Source: an uncultured Nitrospirota bacterium (GTDB taxonomy: Bacteria; Nitrospirota; Nitrospiria; Nitrospirales; UBA8639). From it: a stretch of DNA of 64,000 nt. The position numbers and the translations under genes were made by a program. Under the pieces are notes generated by a model, which saw only the letters and a list, made by a program, of their open reading frames with translations, made no database searches and was not told the origin of the DNA. The stretch lies in NCBI GenBank assembly GCA_937139405.1, contig CAKZPV010000050.1, positions 151,799-215,798 of the forward strand. Direction: 5' to 3'. Below are positions 54,441 to 62,333 of the stretch, in pieces. Numbering within the stretch: position 1 is the first letter of the stretch; every line of letters starts with the position of its first letter.

Positions 54441-55031
54441 TTACAATTTCCCAGCCTGTTGCAGGTCAAACAATAACAACAAGATGACTTGTTCGACGAC
54501 GGCATCAAAAGCATCACTGATGGTCATAGGCTTTAAACCCTCAGGGGCACTCGCGCTACCAATAGTCGAGTGAATGGCGTGTTGGTACTCCTTGGTGATG
54601 GGCTGAGAGTCTGCATGCTCGTAGGCAGCAGAGATGAGATAAGGATCGATCGTTCCCGTTCCAATAGCCCCGAATGTGACACCAGTGGCAACAGGGCTCC
54701 CCTTTGTTTTTCCGCGGGTATTATTGATTACGACTTTCAGCCTTGCCTCTGTCTTGATAGAGAAAACACCTCGCTTAACCGACGAGAAGACATTCGCTTT
54801 GTTCAACACTCGTAAAACTGTTTCTCGTGCCTGTTCCGTCACCGGCGTGAACGGTTGCCCAGATCTTTGAAACTCAACGAATACACCAAGCTCAGGACCC
54901 TTTTGTGTAGTACTCAGATCTTTATAGCTAACAGATTTCAACTGGGGATCTACATAGCCTGTCATGCTGATGCAACCCGAAAGGGTACCGAGAAAGAACA
55001 GCCCAACAATGATGCCCGACGATGATTTCAT
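54441..55031 (-). CDS. DUF4410-like lipoprotein
   Basis: The start at 55031 (MKSSSGIIVGLFFLGTLSGC) gives a lipoprotein signal ending LSGC; the longer ORF-track N-terminus is not needed. The 196-residue mature region (GVFVEFQRSGQPFTPVTEQARETVLRVLNKANVF, ARLKVVINNTRGK, VTFGAIGTGTIDPYLISAAYEH) resembles the DUF4410/DUF4136-like group of outer-membrane lipoproteins. Role unknown. No partner genes adjoin it. Confidence 0.75.
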   Translation of the reverse strand: MKSSSGIIVGLFFLGTLSGCISMTGYVDPQLKSVSYKDLSTTQKGPELGVFVEFQRSGQPFTPVTEQARETVLRVLNKANVFSSVKRGVFSIKTEARLKVVINNTRGKTKGSPVATGVTFGAIGTGTIDPYLISAAYEHADSQPITKEYQHAIHSTIGSASAPEGLKPMTISDAFDAVVEQVILLLLFDLQQAGKL

Positions 55032-55224
55032 GATGATATTTCCCTTTTTATTCCTTGCTGTGATGGACCAAGTTGACCAGCAAGACCCGGATACGATTCT
55101 TTTTTTAGGAGTCATAGCAAAATCGGAAAAAAAAGAAATCTAGTCTAGGAGATAGATCTAGACATTTGCCTCGGGCAGCTTCGGTAAAGAATTCCAGTGG
55201 TGGGAGACCTGATGCCGCTGTAGG

Positions 55225-55710
55225 CTATACACCTTCTTCAATGATTAGCTGAGTGAGCCTATCATTGAGTTCGGAGTAAAGGACTTCTTTGGCTACGTCA
55301 CCCTGGAACACCTCATAAATTATTTCAATCTCTTCATGAGCAAGCTGTGCCACCTCCTCCAAGTGTTCCATAATGGGATCAATCCACTCTCGCTCAAGGT
55401 CAAATGTGGATACGTCTCTCGACAGTCGAATCGCAAAAAAAGCCTTAAACTGGCTAATCTTAAATTCAAAATTGGTCTGTCGAAATTGCTCGAGTAAGTC
55501 TAAGGATTTTTCGGAAATGTCTCCCGACAGTATTGGTCTTATGCAAGGCAACTGAGGGGCATCATCGAGAGTCGGCCAAGGGTCTCCGAGTTCGTAAATT
55601 CTCGCAACTCGATCCAGAGGCAATAGGGTCTGTTCCGAAATGAATTGAACCGCTCCCTCCATACTTAGTAACTCCGTCATACGGGCATTAATTTTTTCAA
55701 TAGTTTTCAT
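55225..55710 (-). CDS. Hypothetical cytoplasmic protein
   Basis: The 161-residue product from ATG 55710 (MKTIEKINARMTELLSMEGAVQF) is acidic and mostly helical (IDPIMEHLEEVAQLAHEEIEIIYEVF). No signal or membrane segment. No family recognised. ATG 55710 lacks a good ribosome site; the frame extends to 55782 without improving it. A short CATTTGCCTCGGGCAGCTT at 55154-55172 nearby may be a further relic of the KMPEANA family. Confidence 0.65.
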   Translation of the reverse strand: MKTIEKINARMTELLSMEGAVQFISEQTLLPLDRVARIYELGDPWPTLDDAPQLPCIRPILSGDISEKSLDLLEQFRQTNFEFKISQFKAFFAIRLSRDVSTFDLEREWIDPIMEHLEEVAQLAHEEIEIIYEVFQGDVAKEVLYSELNDRLTQLIIEEGV

Positions 55711-55812
55711 GATCAGTACTTGGGGAAATATTTCCCTTTCTAAAAGACAAGGATTCATTCCAATTTTACAAAAACTTTTCAATAAACGGAATAGAGAACC
55801 TAAACGACCTCC

Positions 55813-56030
55813 TAGGCATTCGCCTCAGGTATCTTGTTCACGGTCTGCTTGTCTATTCGAATAGCTGGATAGTCCGCCCTAAAAGCACCTTGGGGTGAGC
55901 CGCTGAAAGCCCATGGTGAAGGGTTACTTCCATGAGTTCTTCAATGACCGCGTTCTCTTGAGCGATGAAACGTTGTGATGATGGGGATTTGGTTGAGGTG
56001 AGGCAGCCTTCTGTTTCAGCACTGTGCCAG
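55813..56030 (-). pseudogene. Decayed copy of the 59240-59594 gene
   Basis: On the minus strand this resembles the C-terminal two thirds of the gene at 59240-59594. TTCATGGAAG-type sequence for ELMEVVL is intact over about 45 bases (CCATGAGTTCTTCAATGACC region), followed by LSAAHPKVLLGRTIQLFE and then a TAG where the paralogue has Trp. The 3' KMPEANA end is recognisable but out of frame. There is no intact start. Confidence 0.8.
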
Positions 56031-56075
56031 GGTAATTATCTTTTACTCGTTACTCTTCCAGTATACTTTATCGAT

Positions 56076-56109
56076 TGAGATACGACCGTATATCGGTTTA
56101 GATACGTTG
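56076..56109 (+). promoter_or_regulatory. GATAC module, copy 3
   Basis: TGAGATACGA-N5-TATC-N6-GATAC-N2-TG, followed 19 bases later by the 113-bp leader repeat. It lies 350 bases upstream of the small gene at 56455. Confidence 0.72.
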
Positions 56110-56128
56110 TCGGTCCTTTGTTCATGGG

Positions 56129-56241
56129 TGCTCAAACTTTTTCTTCCTTCCCATCTTCCTATTTCTTCCTATCAATCAAGCAGTTTTCTGAATGTTTGTG
56201 AGTCAGTCCAATGCCAGAAAAGACCTGGCATTGAGTTTGCT
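56129..56241 (+). repeat. 113-bp leader repeat with hairpin, copy 2
   Basis: Identical to 51674-51786, including the hairpin CAATGCCAG / CTGGCATTG (56209-56217 and 56225-56233). Sequence similarity stops abruptly at both ends of the 113 bases, but the GATAC module just upstream is also shared. Confidence 0.9.
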
Positions 56242-56304
56242 ATTTCTATTTGTTTATGAAGAACATTAAAAATATTTGATCTTTGCAACCCTGCATTCAT
56301 CATT

Positions 56305-56395
56305 AAGGGCTAGCCCCATCCGGCAGGATGGAGACAAAGGGACTCAAGGTTAGTGAAGGACGAGTCCCAGCAGGGATTGACCACGTGAAGGAATG
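56305..56395 (+). ncRNA. Structured leader resembling a c-di-GMP-I (GEMM) riboswitch
   Basis: The order of elements is AAGGGCTAGCC, a CCATCC-GGCA-GGATGG hairpin, GAGACAAAG, a second stem GGGACTC...GAGTCCC, and then AGCAGGGATTGACC. This parallels the GEMM-I layout (GGGCAAACC, GNRA hairpin, GACGCAAAG, P3, AGCCGGGTTGCC). Key bases differ: GACAAAG lacks the GC, and the loop is GGCA. It is therefore degenerate or a variant. It ends 60 bases before the 56455 gene. Confidence 0.5.
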
Positions 56396-56454
56396 CTGAC
56401 ACGAGGGAAAAGAAACAGGATTCACCTGACTGGAAAAAGTTATAGGAGAATACC

Positions 56455-56691
56455 ATGATTCAACAATCTATCACCGTTGTCACAAAGTGGATGAAAAAAG
56501 ATAAACTCCTGCTCATAGGATCAGCTGTTAGTGCTTATGGGCAATGGGTTTACACGGAATGTAATTGGGAATGCGAGGATAGTGAATTGAATAAATTGCG
56601 TTCGGGTCGTCCTCTTGAGCAACTTCCTGCATTGATGAAGGAAGTAGAGGCATGGGCAGAAAACAACGGCTTCAAACAAACACCTGTTTAG
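56455..56691 (+). CDS. Small hypothetical protein under a GATAC module
   Basis: ATG 56455 has TAGGAG seven bases upstream. The 78-residue product (MIQQSITVVTKWMKKDKLLLIGSAVSAYGQWVYTECNWECEDSELNKL...) has one weakly hydrophobic stretch, two cysteines and an acidic C-terminal helix (ALMKEVEAWAENNGF). No family is recognised. Upstream lie a GATAC module, the 113-bp leader and a GEMM-like structure, so it is probably tightly controlled. Confidence 0.72.
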   Translation: MIQQSITVVTKWMKKDKLLLIGSAVSAYGQWVYTECNWECEDSELNKLRSGRPLEQLPALMKEVEAWAENNGFKQTPV

Positions 56692-56709
56692 GATGTGTAC
56701 TTTTTTTAA

Positions 56710-57381
56710 TTACTGCCAAGCTTTCACGCAGTCCGAAGTATCATTTCTTGGATTATTTACCATCGGACCTACGAAATGCGCTTCCATTTCCTCCGGCAGA
56801 TAGGGTTGAAGCAGCGACGACAGTATTGTGGGGTCCTGAATACTGGAGTCCAACCACGTATCATAGTCCTTCGGATGAAGAATCACGGGCATTCGGTGAT
56901 GGATGGGTTCAATCACGGCATTGGGACCAATGGTCAACATGGCGCAGGTTTCCAGTGGACTGTTATTACCGTGATCCCAGCGTTCCCACAATCCAGCAAA
57001 ACAAAACATGTGCTGGTCCTTGAATTGTACATAGTAGGGTTGCTTAGCTTTGCCTTCACGTTTCCATTCGTAATACCCATCCGCTAATACCACACAGCGT
57101 TGTTGCTTGAAGGCTTTCCTGAAAGATGGTTTCTCCGCCACCGTCTCACTGCGTGCATTAATCATTTTATTGCCAATGCTGACATCCTTGGTCCATGAGG
57201 GGACCAGACCCCATTTCAATTCAACGTACTCACGATTGGTTGATTCTGCATGAGAACGTACACAGGCAACCATCTGAGATGGGGCAATGTTGTAGTGAGG
57301 TGGACTATCTCGCGGGAAGATAGTGTTCAATGCCTCCGCGAGGTCTCGGTCCTTTCCTTTTCGCGTGAAGCGGCGACACAT
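56710..57381 (-). CDS. SRAP (YedK/HMCES-like) protein, copy 1
   Basis: The 223-residue protein has the SRAP layout: catalytic Cys2 in MCRRFT, PPHYNIAPSQMVACVR, KWGLVPSWTKDVSIGNKMINARSETVAEKPSF, YYEWKR (Glu) and HHRMPVIL (His). SRAP proteins form a covalent crosslink with abasic sites in single-stranded DNA. The usual MCGRF start is MCRRF here, a Gly-to-Arg change next to the active cysteine. A second, close copy lies at 61021-61695. Confidence 0.93.
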   Translation of the reverse strand: MCRRFTRKGKDRDLAEALNTIFPRDSPPHYNIAPSQMVACVRSHAESTNREYVELKWGLVPSWTKDVSIGNKMINARSETVAEKPSFRKAFKQQRCVVLADGYYEWKREGKAKQPYYVQFKDQHMFCFAGLWERWDHGNNSPLETCAMLTIGPNAVIEPIHHRMPVILHPKDYDTWLDSSIQDPTILSSLLQPYLPEEMEAHFVGPMVNNPRNDTSDCVKAWQ

Positions 57382-57400
57382 GGGAGATCACAAAATGAAT

Positions 57401-57844
57401 TTATTCGGATACGGGTGCGACAAAATAGTTGTAGTAGCCCCACATCGGTAGCGGAGGAAACGCAGAAAACTCAGCTTGATGAATCTCTATGCCCCTTTTG
57501 AGAACTGTAGCTTTTGATGAACTCGAAATAAGGGTGCATGCTTCAGAGGTTTTCATGTCCTCAACGTCCGTCTCATCTGTGATTTCATGTAAGAGTTTGG
57601 ACCCCGTCAAATTATCCTTCCCTTTCGCCGCTGTAAGAAAAGCCTTCATGGACTCTTCCGTCACACAAATGGCCAATCCCTCAGGGTATCTTACTTGGTC
57701 TAGTTGGTAGGTTTTGCCAACGACAGGGAAAGGATTCGGAGCTGTCGTTGTAGCCTCTTTGGGCGAACCGAAATAAATCGTGAGAAAAAAGGCTAAGAAA
57801 AAGAAGAAGACTCCAAGGAGAAGAAGGTTGAAAAGTGTCTTCAT
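57401..57844 (-). CDS. Hypothetical membrane-anchored protein
   Basis: A 147-residue protein with one N-terminal helix (MKTLFNLLLLGVFFFFLAFFLTIYFG) and an outward domain containing VGKTYQLDQVRYPEGLAICVTEESMKAFLTAA and TLISSSSKATVLKRGIEIHQAEF. Two cysteines may pair. No family recognised. It ends 20 bases upstream of the SRAP start on the same strand, so the two may be co-transcribed. Confidence 0.72.
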   Translation of the reverse strand: MKTLFNLLLLGVFFFFLAFFLTIYFGSPKEATTTAPNPFPVVGKTYQLDQVRYPEGLAICVTEESMKAFLTAAKGKDNLTGSKLLHEITDETDVEDMKTSEACTLISSSSKATVLKRGIEIHQAEFSAFPPLPMWGYYNYFVAPVSE

Positions 57845-58014
57845 TCCCGTAACCTCTCGATCATAAGGCGTGAATAATCTGGTTTCCGTTCATGATGAAG
57901 AGACGCGAGATTACTTCTTCTTGGGCAACAGCCCCTTCTTTTCCATGATCTTCAGGGAAGGGGTTGTGGTCCTGTACCTAGAACGCCGATTGGGCGATTT
58001 CGCTCAATATTCGC

Positions 58015-58412
58015 TTACCAACAAGGATCCACGTACACCGCACTATAACCACGCTGACTCCTCAACTCCCAGTCGAGCAGTGGAAGATAGGGATTGATCG
58101 GGATGACTCCCATATACGCCCTGCCACGATAGATTAGAGGGGGCCTCGTGGTGTAAGCCGTCTGGATACGGTTGTTGTTGTAGGGACGGCCAGATCGACG
58201 AAATTGGCTTTGGGGGTTCAGACGGCTGGCCCGACGAAATGTGTTACTGCTGGGGGGGTGTACAGATTGTTAACACGGCTAAATTGGTGTTTGGTGATAT
58301 TCATCGGCGCATCGGTCGAACACGTAAGACACCGCAAGTATGTCGGCTCCGCCCAAGCACTGGTCATCAAGAGCGTGGCAGTGATGAGCATTGTGAATAA
58401 GCCTGTCTTCAT
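58015..58412 (-). pseudogene. Secreted cysteine-pair protein, copy 1, frameshifted in a C-tract
   Basis: From ATG 58412 it begins MKTGLFTMLITATLLMTSAWAEPTYLRCLTCSTDAP, nearly the same as the intact gene at 62824-63222. After VNNLYT a run of seven C (seven G on the plus strand, near 58250) is one base shorter than the paralogue's sequence. The frame therefore shifts and ends early at 58218. In the right frame the rest is still recognisable (YMGVIPINPYLPLLDWELRSQRGYSAV) to 58015. The tract could be phase-variable. Confidence 0.85.
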
Positions 58413-58549
58413 GGCGTGACCCTCCTTTGGTGTTGGGCATTTCCATCATCATACACTAGTTTTCATCTCCGAATCTTTCTAATCACGATTTGTGGAGCAT
58501 GAGTGAACCAATTCATTCATTTTTCGAAAGACCCACGACGAGACGAGAA

Positions 58550-58813
58550 TTACTTCTCCTGCAGCAATAGGCCCTTCTGTCCTAGCGGTCCATACATGAA
58601 GATGACCGTGGAATCAGAGTCAATCACATTGGCTTTGGTGCGGGGGAGATACTCTGGAGAGACCATCTCGTTGAGGCGATATTTGACCGGGATAACCTCA
58701 GCTATGCGCCCATTCGGACACCAACTACCATGAGGCAGACCAGAGTGCATGGTTGCATCAAGTCCCCCACGGTCAGCACCCGTTTGGCCGTCTGAGATAA
58801 GTTTGGTGATCAT
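58550..58813 (-). CDS. Short putative molybdenum-carrier-like (YpsA-related) protein
   Basis: The 87-residue protein has the family start MITKLISDGQTGADRGGLDATMHSGLPHGSWCPNGR and the YLPRTKANVIDSDSTVIF strand. It then ends with GQKGLLLQEK, where family members usually go on for another 60 or so residues. It is therefore half-length. The Rossmann-like nucleotide or cofactor site is in the kept half. Two decayed relatives lie at 54166-54406 and 63360-63440. Confidence 0.78.
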   Translation of the reverse strand: MITKLISDGQTGADRGGLDATMHSGLPHGSWCPNGRIAEVIPVKYRLNEMVSPEYLPRTKANVIDSDSTVIFMYGPLGQKGLLLQEK

Positions 58814-58848
58814 GACAAAGAAGATTGAAATCTCTATCGAATGATCTC

Positions 58849-59139
58849 TTACCTCTTTGGGGCTGTTGAGGTTTTGGGATCTGAGGAACTCCCTGAAGGA
58901 GAGTGAGAATCAATAATCGTTCCTTTCAGAAGTTCTCCTTGCAGATGCTGCTCTCGATGTTCCAATGCCTGGTTGATACAAAACCGCAAACGTTCTAATT
59001 CTTGAAACGCTAAACTCTCGGGATTCTCGCTGAATTTGTTAGCCAAGTTGAGACACTGGTCATCCGGAGGCTCTTGTGCGGAAACCAAGCCACCACTGAA
59101 GATGATTCCAAGGAGCAAGCTGGTCAATAGGTATCTCAT
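58849..59139 (-). CDS. Small secreted protein
   Basis: The 96-residue protein has a signal peptide (MRYLLTSLLLGIIFSGGLVSAQ) and a helical mature part with two cysteines (DQCLNLANKFSENPESLAFQELERLRFCINQALEHREQHL), then a Ser/Pro tail. GGAGGTG lies upstream of the ATG. The mature part resembles lysozyme-inhibitor-like or DUF small periplasmic proteins only loosely. It follows the carrier-like gene on the same strand. Confidence 0.75.
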   Translation of the reverse strand: MRYLLTSLLLGIIFSGGLVSAQEPPDDQCLNLANKFSENPESLAFQELERLRFCINQALEHREQHLQGELLKGTIIDSHSPSGSSSDPKTSTAPKR

Positions 59140-59239
59140 AGTTCACCTCCTAGGCGCGAAAGCCAAGACGAGTTATCGTGTGACCATCTACCCTACAAAA
59201 ACTTGTGAAAAAAGGAAATAGATAATCAAGAAGGAAGGG

Positions 59240-59594
59240 TTAAGCATTCGCCTCAGGCATCTTATCGGCTGCCTGCTTGCCCCATTCTAACAACTGGATG
59301 GTGCGGCCTAAATAGTACCTCGGCTTGGTTGGCAGAGAGGCCATGCTTTAGAACCACTTCCATGAGTTCTTCAATGACCGCGTTCTCTTGCGCGGTGAAG
59401 CGTTGTGATGAGGAGTCGGTGGTGTTGGAAGAATCAGCTTTCTGTTTAAGCTGTTTAGCAAGAGTAATGATTTCTTCCTTTGTAATGAGGCCTTTTTGTT
59501 CCAGTAATTTGCCAAGTGCTTCCAGCTCATACATGTTATCAATAGAGAGGTCACAGAGGTTCTTAAAGTCTTCGGGGTCGATGGGGTCAGGCAT
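59240..59594 (-). CDS. Hypothetical cytoplasmic protein with a frameshifted C-terminus
   Basis: ATG 59594 starts MPDPIDPEDFKNLCDLSIDNMYELEALGKLLEQKGLITKEEIITLAKQLKQK, helical and acidic. The reading frame as it stands ends at 59262 (VLFRPHHPVVRMGQAGSR). Removing one base near GTACTATTTAGG (about 59310) restores VLLGRTIQLLEWGKQAADKMPEANA with a stop at 59240-59242. The decayed paralogue at 55813-56030 also has VLLGRTIQL, so the frame was lost here. Function unknown. Confidence 0.65.
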
Positions 59595-59743
59595 GGGAAT
59601 AGCCTATAGCGAGGTTAACGGGGATGCAATGATAGGTCGCTCTAAATCTTTGGAGGGGTGGCAGTCTATAGGGTTATGAGGCAGGCTGAGAATTCATAAT
59701 ACGAACTCTTGAGTGGGGAGTAGTCGCCCGACTCTAGGCAATG

Positions 59744-59782
59744 CGAGCCCTGGAAATTGTGACCGCCACAGGGATCGTGGTA
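59744..59782. repeat. Dispersed palindromic element, copy C
   Basis: CGAGCCCTG-N-TGTGACCGCCACAGGGATCG followed by TGGTATTTC, with ACTCTTGAGT about 40 bases to the left, as in copy A. The arms are imperfect. It lies between the SGNH hydrolase and the KMPEANA gene. Confidence 0.55.
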
Positions 59783-59883
59783 TTTCGTGGCAGATTCTTT
59801 CCAATGAATACAGATGGTGGACTCAGTCTAATCTGAAGAAGCCCAGTAACAGGTTTTACGACATCGGCTACCGATTTCGGTGC

Positions 59884-60819
59884 TCAAGGTGTGTCTGCTG
59901 CCTCCACGGCGTTGGCAAACTTCTTGGCTACGAGTTCAAACCCTCTATCTGTTGGATGAAGCTCATTGTCCCACCACTTCTTGTAGGTCGAATCATTTGG
60001 TAATGTCGTGCGAAAATCTACGTGTGACACGTGTTTGAAGTCCGAAATCTTGCTTACGCCCAGTAACATGTTGTTTAAACGGTCAATGAGGTCTTGAACC
60101 ATAGCTATTCTCTGATTCATATTTTGGTATCCTTTTTCTCGGAACCCTGGCTCAAGCCATGGGCCGAACCACAAATACCCACGACCGTCAGGCACCGCAT
60201 AGTCATACCCATGAAGTAGAATCGGAATCCTCTGGCCTAACCGCTTCTTACATACCTGGGTCACAGCACTGATGATGGTCACATAAGCGTCTTTAATTCG
60301 CTCCTCAACGATCTCCTTTACCAAGGGAATATTCAAACCTGGTTTTGGTGCACTCGCGTGGTTGAGTAAGACCGCAAATTCTTTTCCTGCTACGTCATTT
60401 CCACCACCCGAAAGCAAGATGGCCTTGGGCATGTTACCGCCTCGAATGACCTTTTCAATTTTTCGAGTAAATTTCTCAAGTTGCCCTTCGTTGTAAGCCA
60501 TATCCTGAATACGATCTCCAGGGCTCGCGACATCCTCCACTTCGTATCCATAATTACGTTCTAATAAGGAAAGTATGTCTGGTCCTGGGTAGTCGAACCA
60601 TGAATCCCCCTCAGCTACAAGCACCCCATTATGTTCTGGACCTCCTACTGCTGCAAGTAATTTAGGTGAAACGGTGGACGGAAGCTTTTTTGAAACCGCC
60701 GAATGTTTTCTCAAGACGGCTGCTCGTATTTTCAAAGCCTTATCTCGTTCCGCCAAGACCTCCATAGCTTGTCGATTCCCTATGACCATCGCTCGATTCG
60801 TGGACGGATCCTTCTTCAT
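59884..60819 (-). CDS. SGNH/GDSL hydrolase
   Basis: The 311-residue protein has block I VAEGDSWFDYPG (Ser), block II VASPGDRI (Gly), block III LSGGGNDVAG (Asn) and block V WDNELHPTDRG (Asp/His), the full SGNH catalytic set. It has a basic N-terminal helix of about 50 residues and no signal peptide. Likely substrates are esters, for example acylated sugars or lipids, but this is not determinable. It stands between repeats and the second SRAP gene. Confidence 0.92.
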   Translation of the reverse strand: MKKDPSTNRAMVIGNRQAMEVLAERDKALKIRAAVLRKHSAVSKKLPSTVSPKLLAAVGGPEHNGVLVAEGDSWFDYPGPDILSLLERNYGYEVEDVASPGDRIQDMAYNEGQLEKFTRKIEKVIRGGNMPKAILLSGGGNDVAGKEFAVLLNHASAPKPGLNIPLVKEIVEERIKDAYVTIISAVTQVCKKRLGQRIPILLHGYDYAVPDGRGYLWFGPWLEPGFREKGYQNMNQRIAMVQDLIDRLNNMLLGVSKISDFKHVSHVDFRTTLPNDSTYKKWWDNELHPTDRGFELVAKKFANAVEAADTP

Positions 60820-61020
60820 CGCACACTCCTTTCTGTAAAGGTGAATAGCCCGAGGCCATGAATCCCCTTGACGTTCCTTCTTGTAAAGGACTGCTCCACG
60901 TCAAAGACCATCACGCCTCCAGAAAGAGACTGTCAAAGAGATTTTATGTATTCCTTAGAAATAAAGGAATAGACGTCGGAGTATACCCACTCCTTTTTTT
61001 TCTTTTAGATAGTCGTGGAA

Positions 61021-61695
61021 TCAGCGGAATGTCTGAATACAGGCCTCACTATCATTCCTCGGATTATTCACCATCGTACTCACCGGATAGGCTTCCATTT
61101 CTTCCGGTGGATAGGGTTGTAATAAGGATGAGAGTAACTCTGGAGTCTGAATGCTCGGGTTCAACCACGTATCATAGTCACACGTCTGAAGAATCACGGG
61201 CATTCGATGATGGATGCGTTCCATGATAGTGTTTGGTCCAGTAGTTAGCATGGCACACGTTTCCAATGGTGGGCCGTTATTGTCTTTTGTCCATCGTTTC
61301 CATAACCCCGCAAAACAAAACATGCGCTGGTCCTTGAACTGAATGTAATAAGGCTGTTTATTCTTGCCCTCCCGCTTCCATTCATAATAGCCATCGGCTA
61401 ACACCACACAGCGATGGTATTTTAAGGCTTTTCGGTAGGAAGGTTTTTCAGCCACCGTTTCTGCACGGGCGTTTATCATCTTGTGGCCTATACTGACATC
61501 CTTAGCCCAGGACGGGACGAGGCCCCACTTCAATTCAACGTAATCACGTGTGGGTGATTCGGGGTTATTACGGACACAGGCCACCATTTGGGATGGCGCG
61601 ATGTTATAACGTGGTGGATTATCGAGGGGAAAGATGGTGTTTAACGCCTGGGCGAGCTGTCGATTCTTTTCTTTGTGCGTGAAGCGGCCACACAT
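61021..61695 (-). CDS. SRAP (YedK/HMCES-like) protein, copy 2
   Basis: The start is set at 61695 because Cys must be residue 2 (MCGRFTHKEKN); the ORF-track N-terminus would block the active site. The 224-residue protein keeps all SRAP motifs (PPRYNIAPSQMVACVR, MINARAETVAEKPSY, YYEWKR, HHRMPVIL) and is very similar to copy 1. The lipoprotein gene upstream stops 10 bases before it. Its N-terminal motif is the canonical MCGRF, so this is the more likely active copy. Confidence 0.95.
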   Translation of the reverse strand: MCGRFTHKEKNRQLAQALNTIFPLDNPPRYNIAPSQMVACVRNNPESPTRDYVELKWGLVPSWAKDVSIGHKMINARAETVAEKPSYRKALKYHRCVVLADGYYEWKREGKNKQPYYIQFKDQRMFCFAGLWKRWTKDNNGPPLETCAMLTTGPNTIMERIHHRMPVILQTCDYDTWLNPSIQTPELLSSLLQPYPPEEMEAYPVSTMVNNPRNDSEACIQTFR

Positions 61696-61705
61696 GGGGG
61701 AGGCG

Positions 61706-62191
61706 CTACGCTCCCTCCTCCAGTTCGCGCGTGGTTTGATAAGTGCCAAAGGCTAGTCGAATCCGATGCTCCAACTGCTGTACCCACAGCAGGGCCTCTT
61801 CATGAATGCGCTCTCCATCGAATTTAATGTTTTTCCCCTCGACAATCGTCAACCACCACTCGCTTTCCGTGTACGAAATGTTGACCGCGACATAATGTTT
61901 GGAGCGTCGAAGGGTGGATGCGCGAATTTGGCCTGGCTCAATTTTTTCCGAGTTCCATCCAGTATAGCCGCGGAGTGCCCCAAAGATTTCCCCCGCCACC
62001 ATTTGCCCAGTGGACTGGGGGTTATCCCATTGGGTTTTATGGCTATTTTGAAGAGATTTCAGAATGATTGGTTTTACCTGATCTAGAGGAATATTCGGGG
62101 GGATGAGGTTTTTGGTGGGTGCAGGAATAACGGATGTATTGCAGGCGCTCAACACGAGCGCGGCAAGGATAAGACCTAGGGATCTGTTCAT
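61706..62191 (-). CDS. Hypothetical lipoprotein
   Basis: A 161-residue protein with the lipoprotein signal MNRSLGLILAALVLSAC and GGGAGGA upstream. The mature part (PLDQVKPIILKSLQNSHKTQWD, MVAGEIFGALRGYTGWN, HYVAVNISYTESEWWLTIVEGKNIKF) has beta-sheet character like several outer-membrane-associated lipoproteins of unknown function. It ends 10 bases before the second SRAP gene, suggesting co-transcription, although the functional link is unclear. Confidence 0.78.
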   Translation of the reverse strand: MNRSLGLILAALVLSACNTSVIPAPTKNLIPPNIPLDQVKPIILKSLQNSHKTQWDNPQSTGQMVAGEIFGALRGYTGWNSEKIEPGQIRASTLRRSKHYVAVNISYTESEWWLTIVEGKNIKFDGERIHEEALLWVQQLEHRIRLAFGTYQTTRELEEGA

Positions 62192-62333
62192 TTTGGTATC
62201 CTCCCAATCCCAATTTGTGAATTACGGTATTCAGGGCTGACGTTTATTAATAATTTTCGAAAAAAGAATCAGCTGCCCCCATGGAAGCAACTTAGCCTGA
62301 GCAGTGAGGGGTGGAACTGTCAGGCATACAGCC

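Noticed and set aside
57870-58097. Plus-strand ORF with a conserved partner at 62709-62915
   Set aside because: Both are antisense shadows of the duplicated cysteine-pair gene block; their similarity comes from the DNA duplication, and neither has a ribosome site.
60858-61226. Plus-strand ORF of 122 residues
   Set aside because: Its second half is antisense to the SRAP gene, and the first half has no support. The parallel ORF at 56652-57023 arises the same way from the other SRAP copy.
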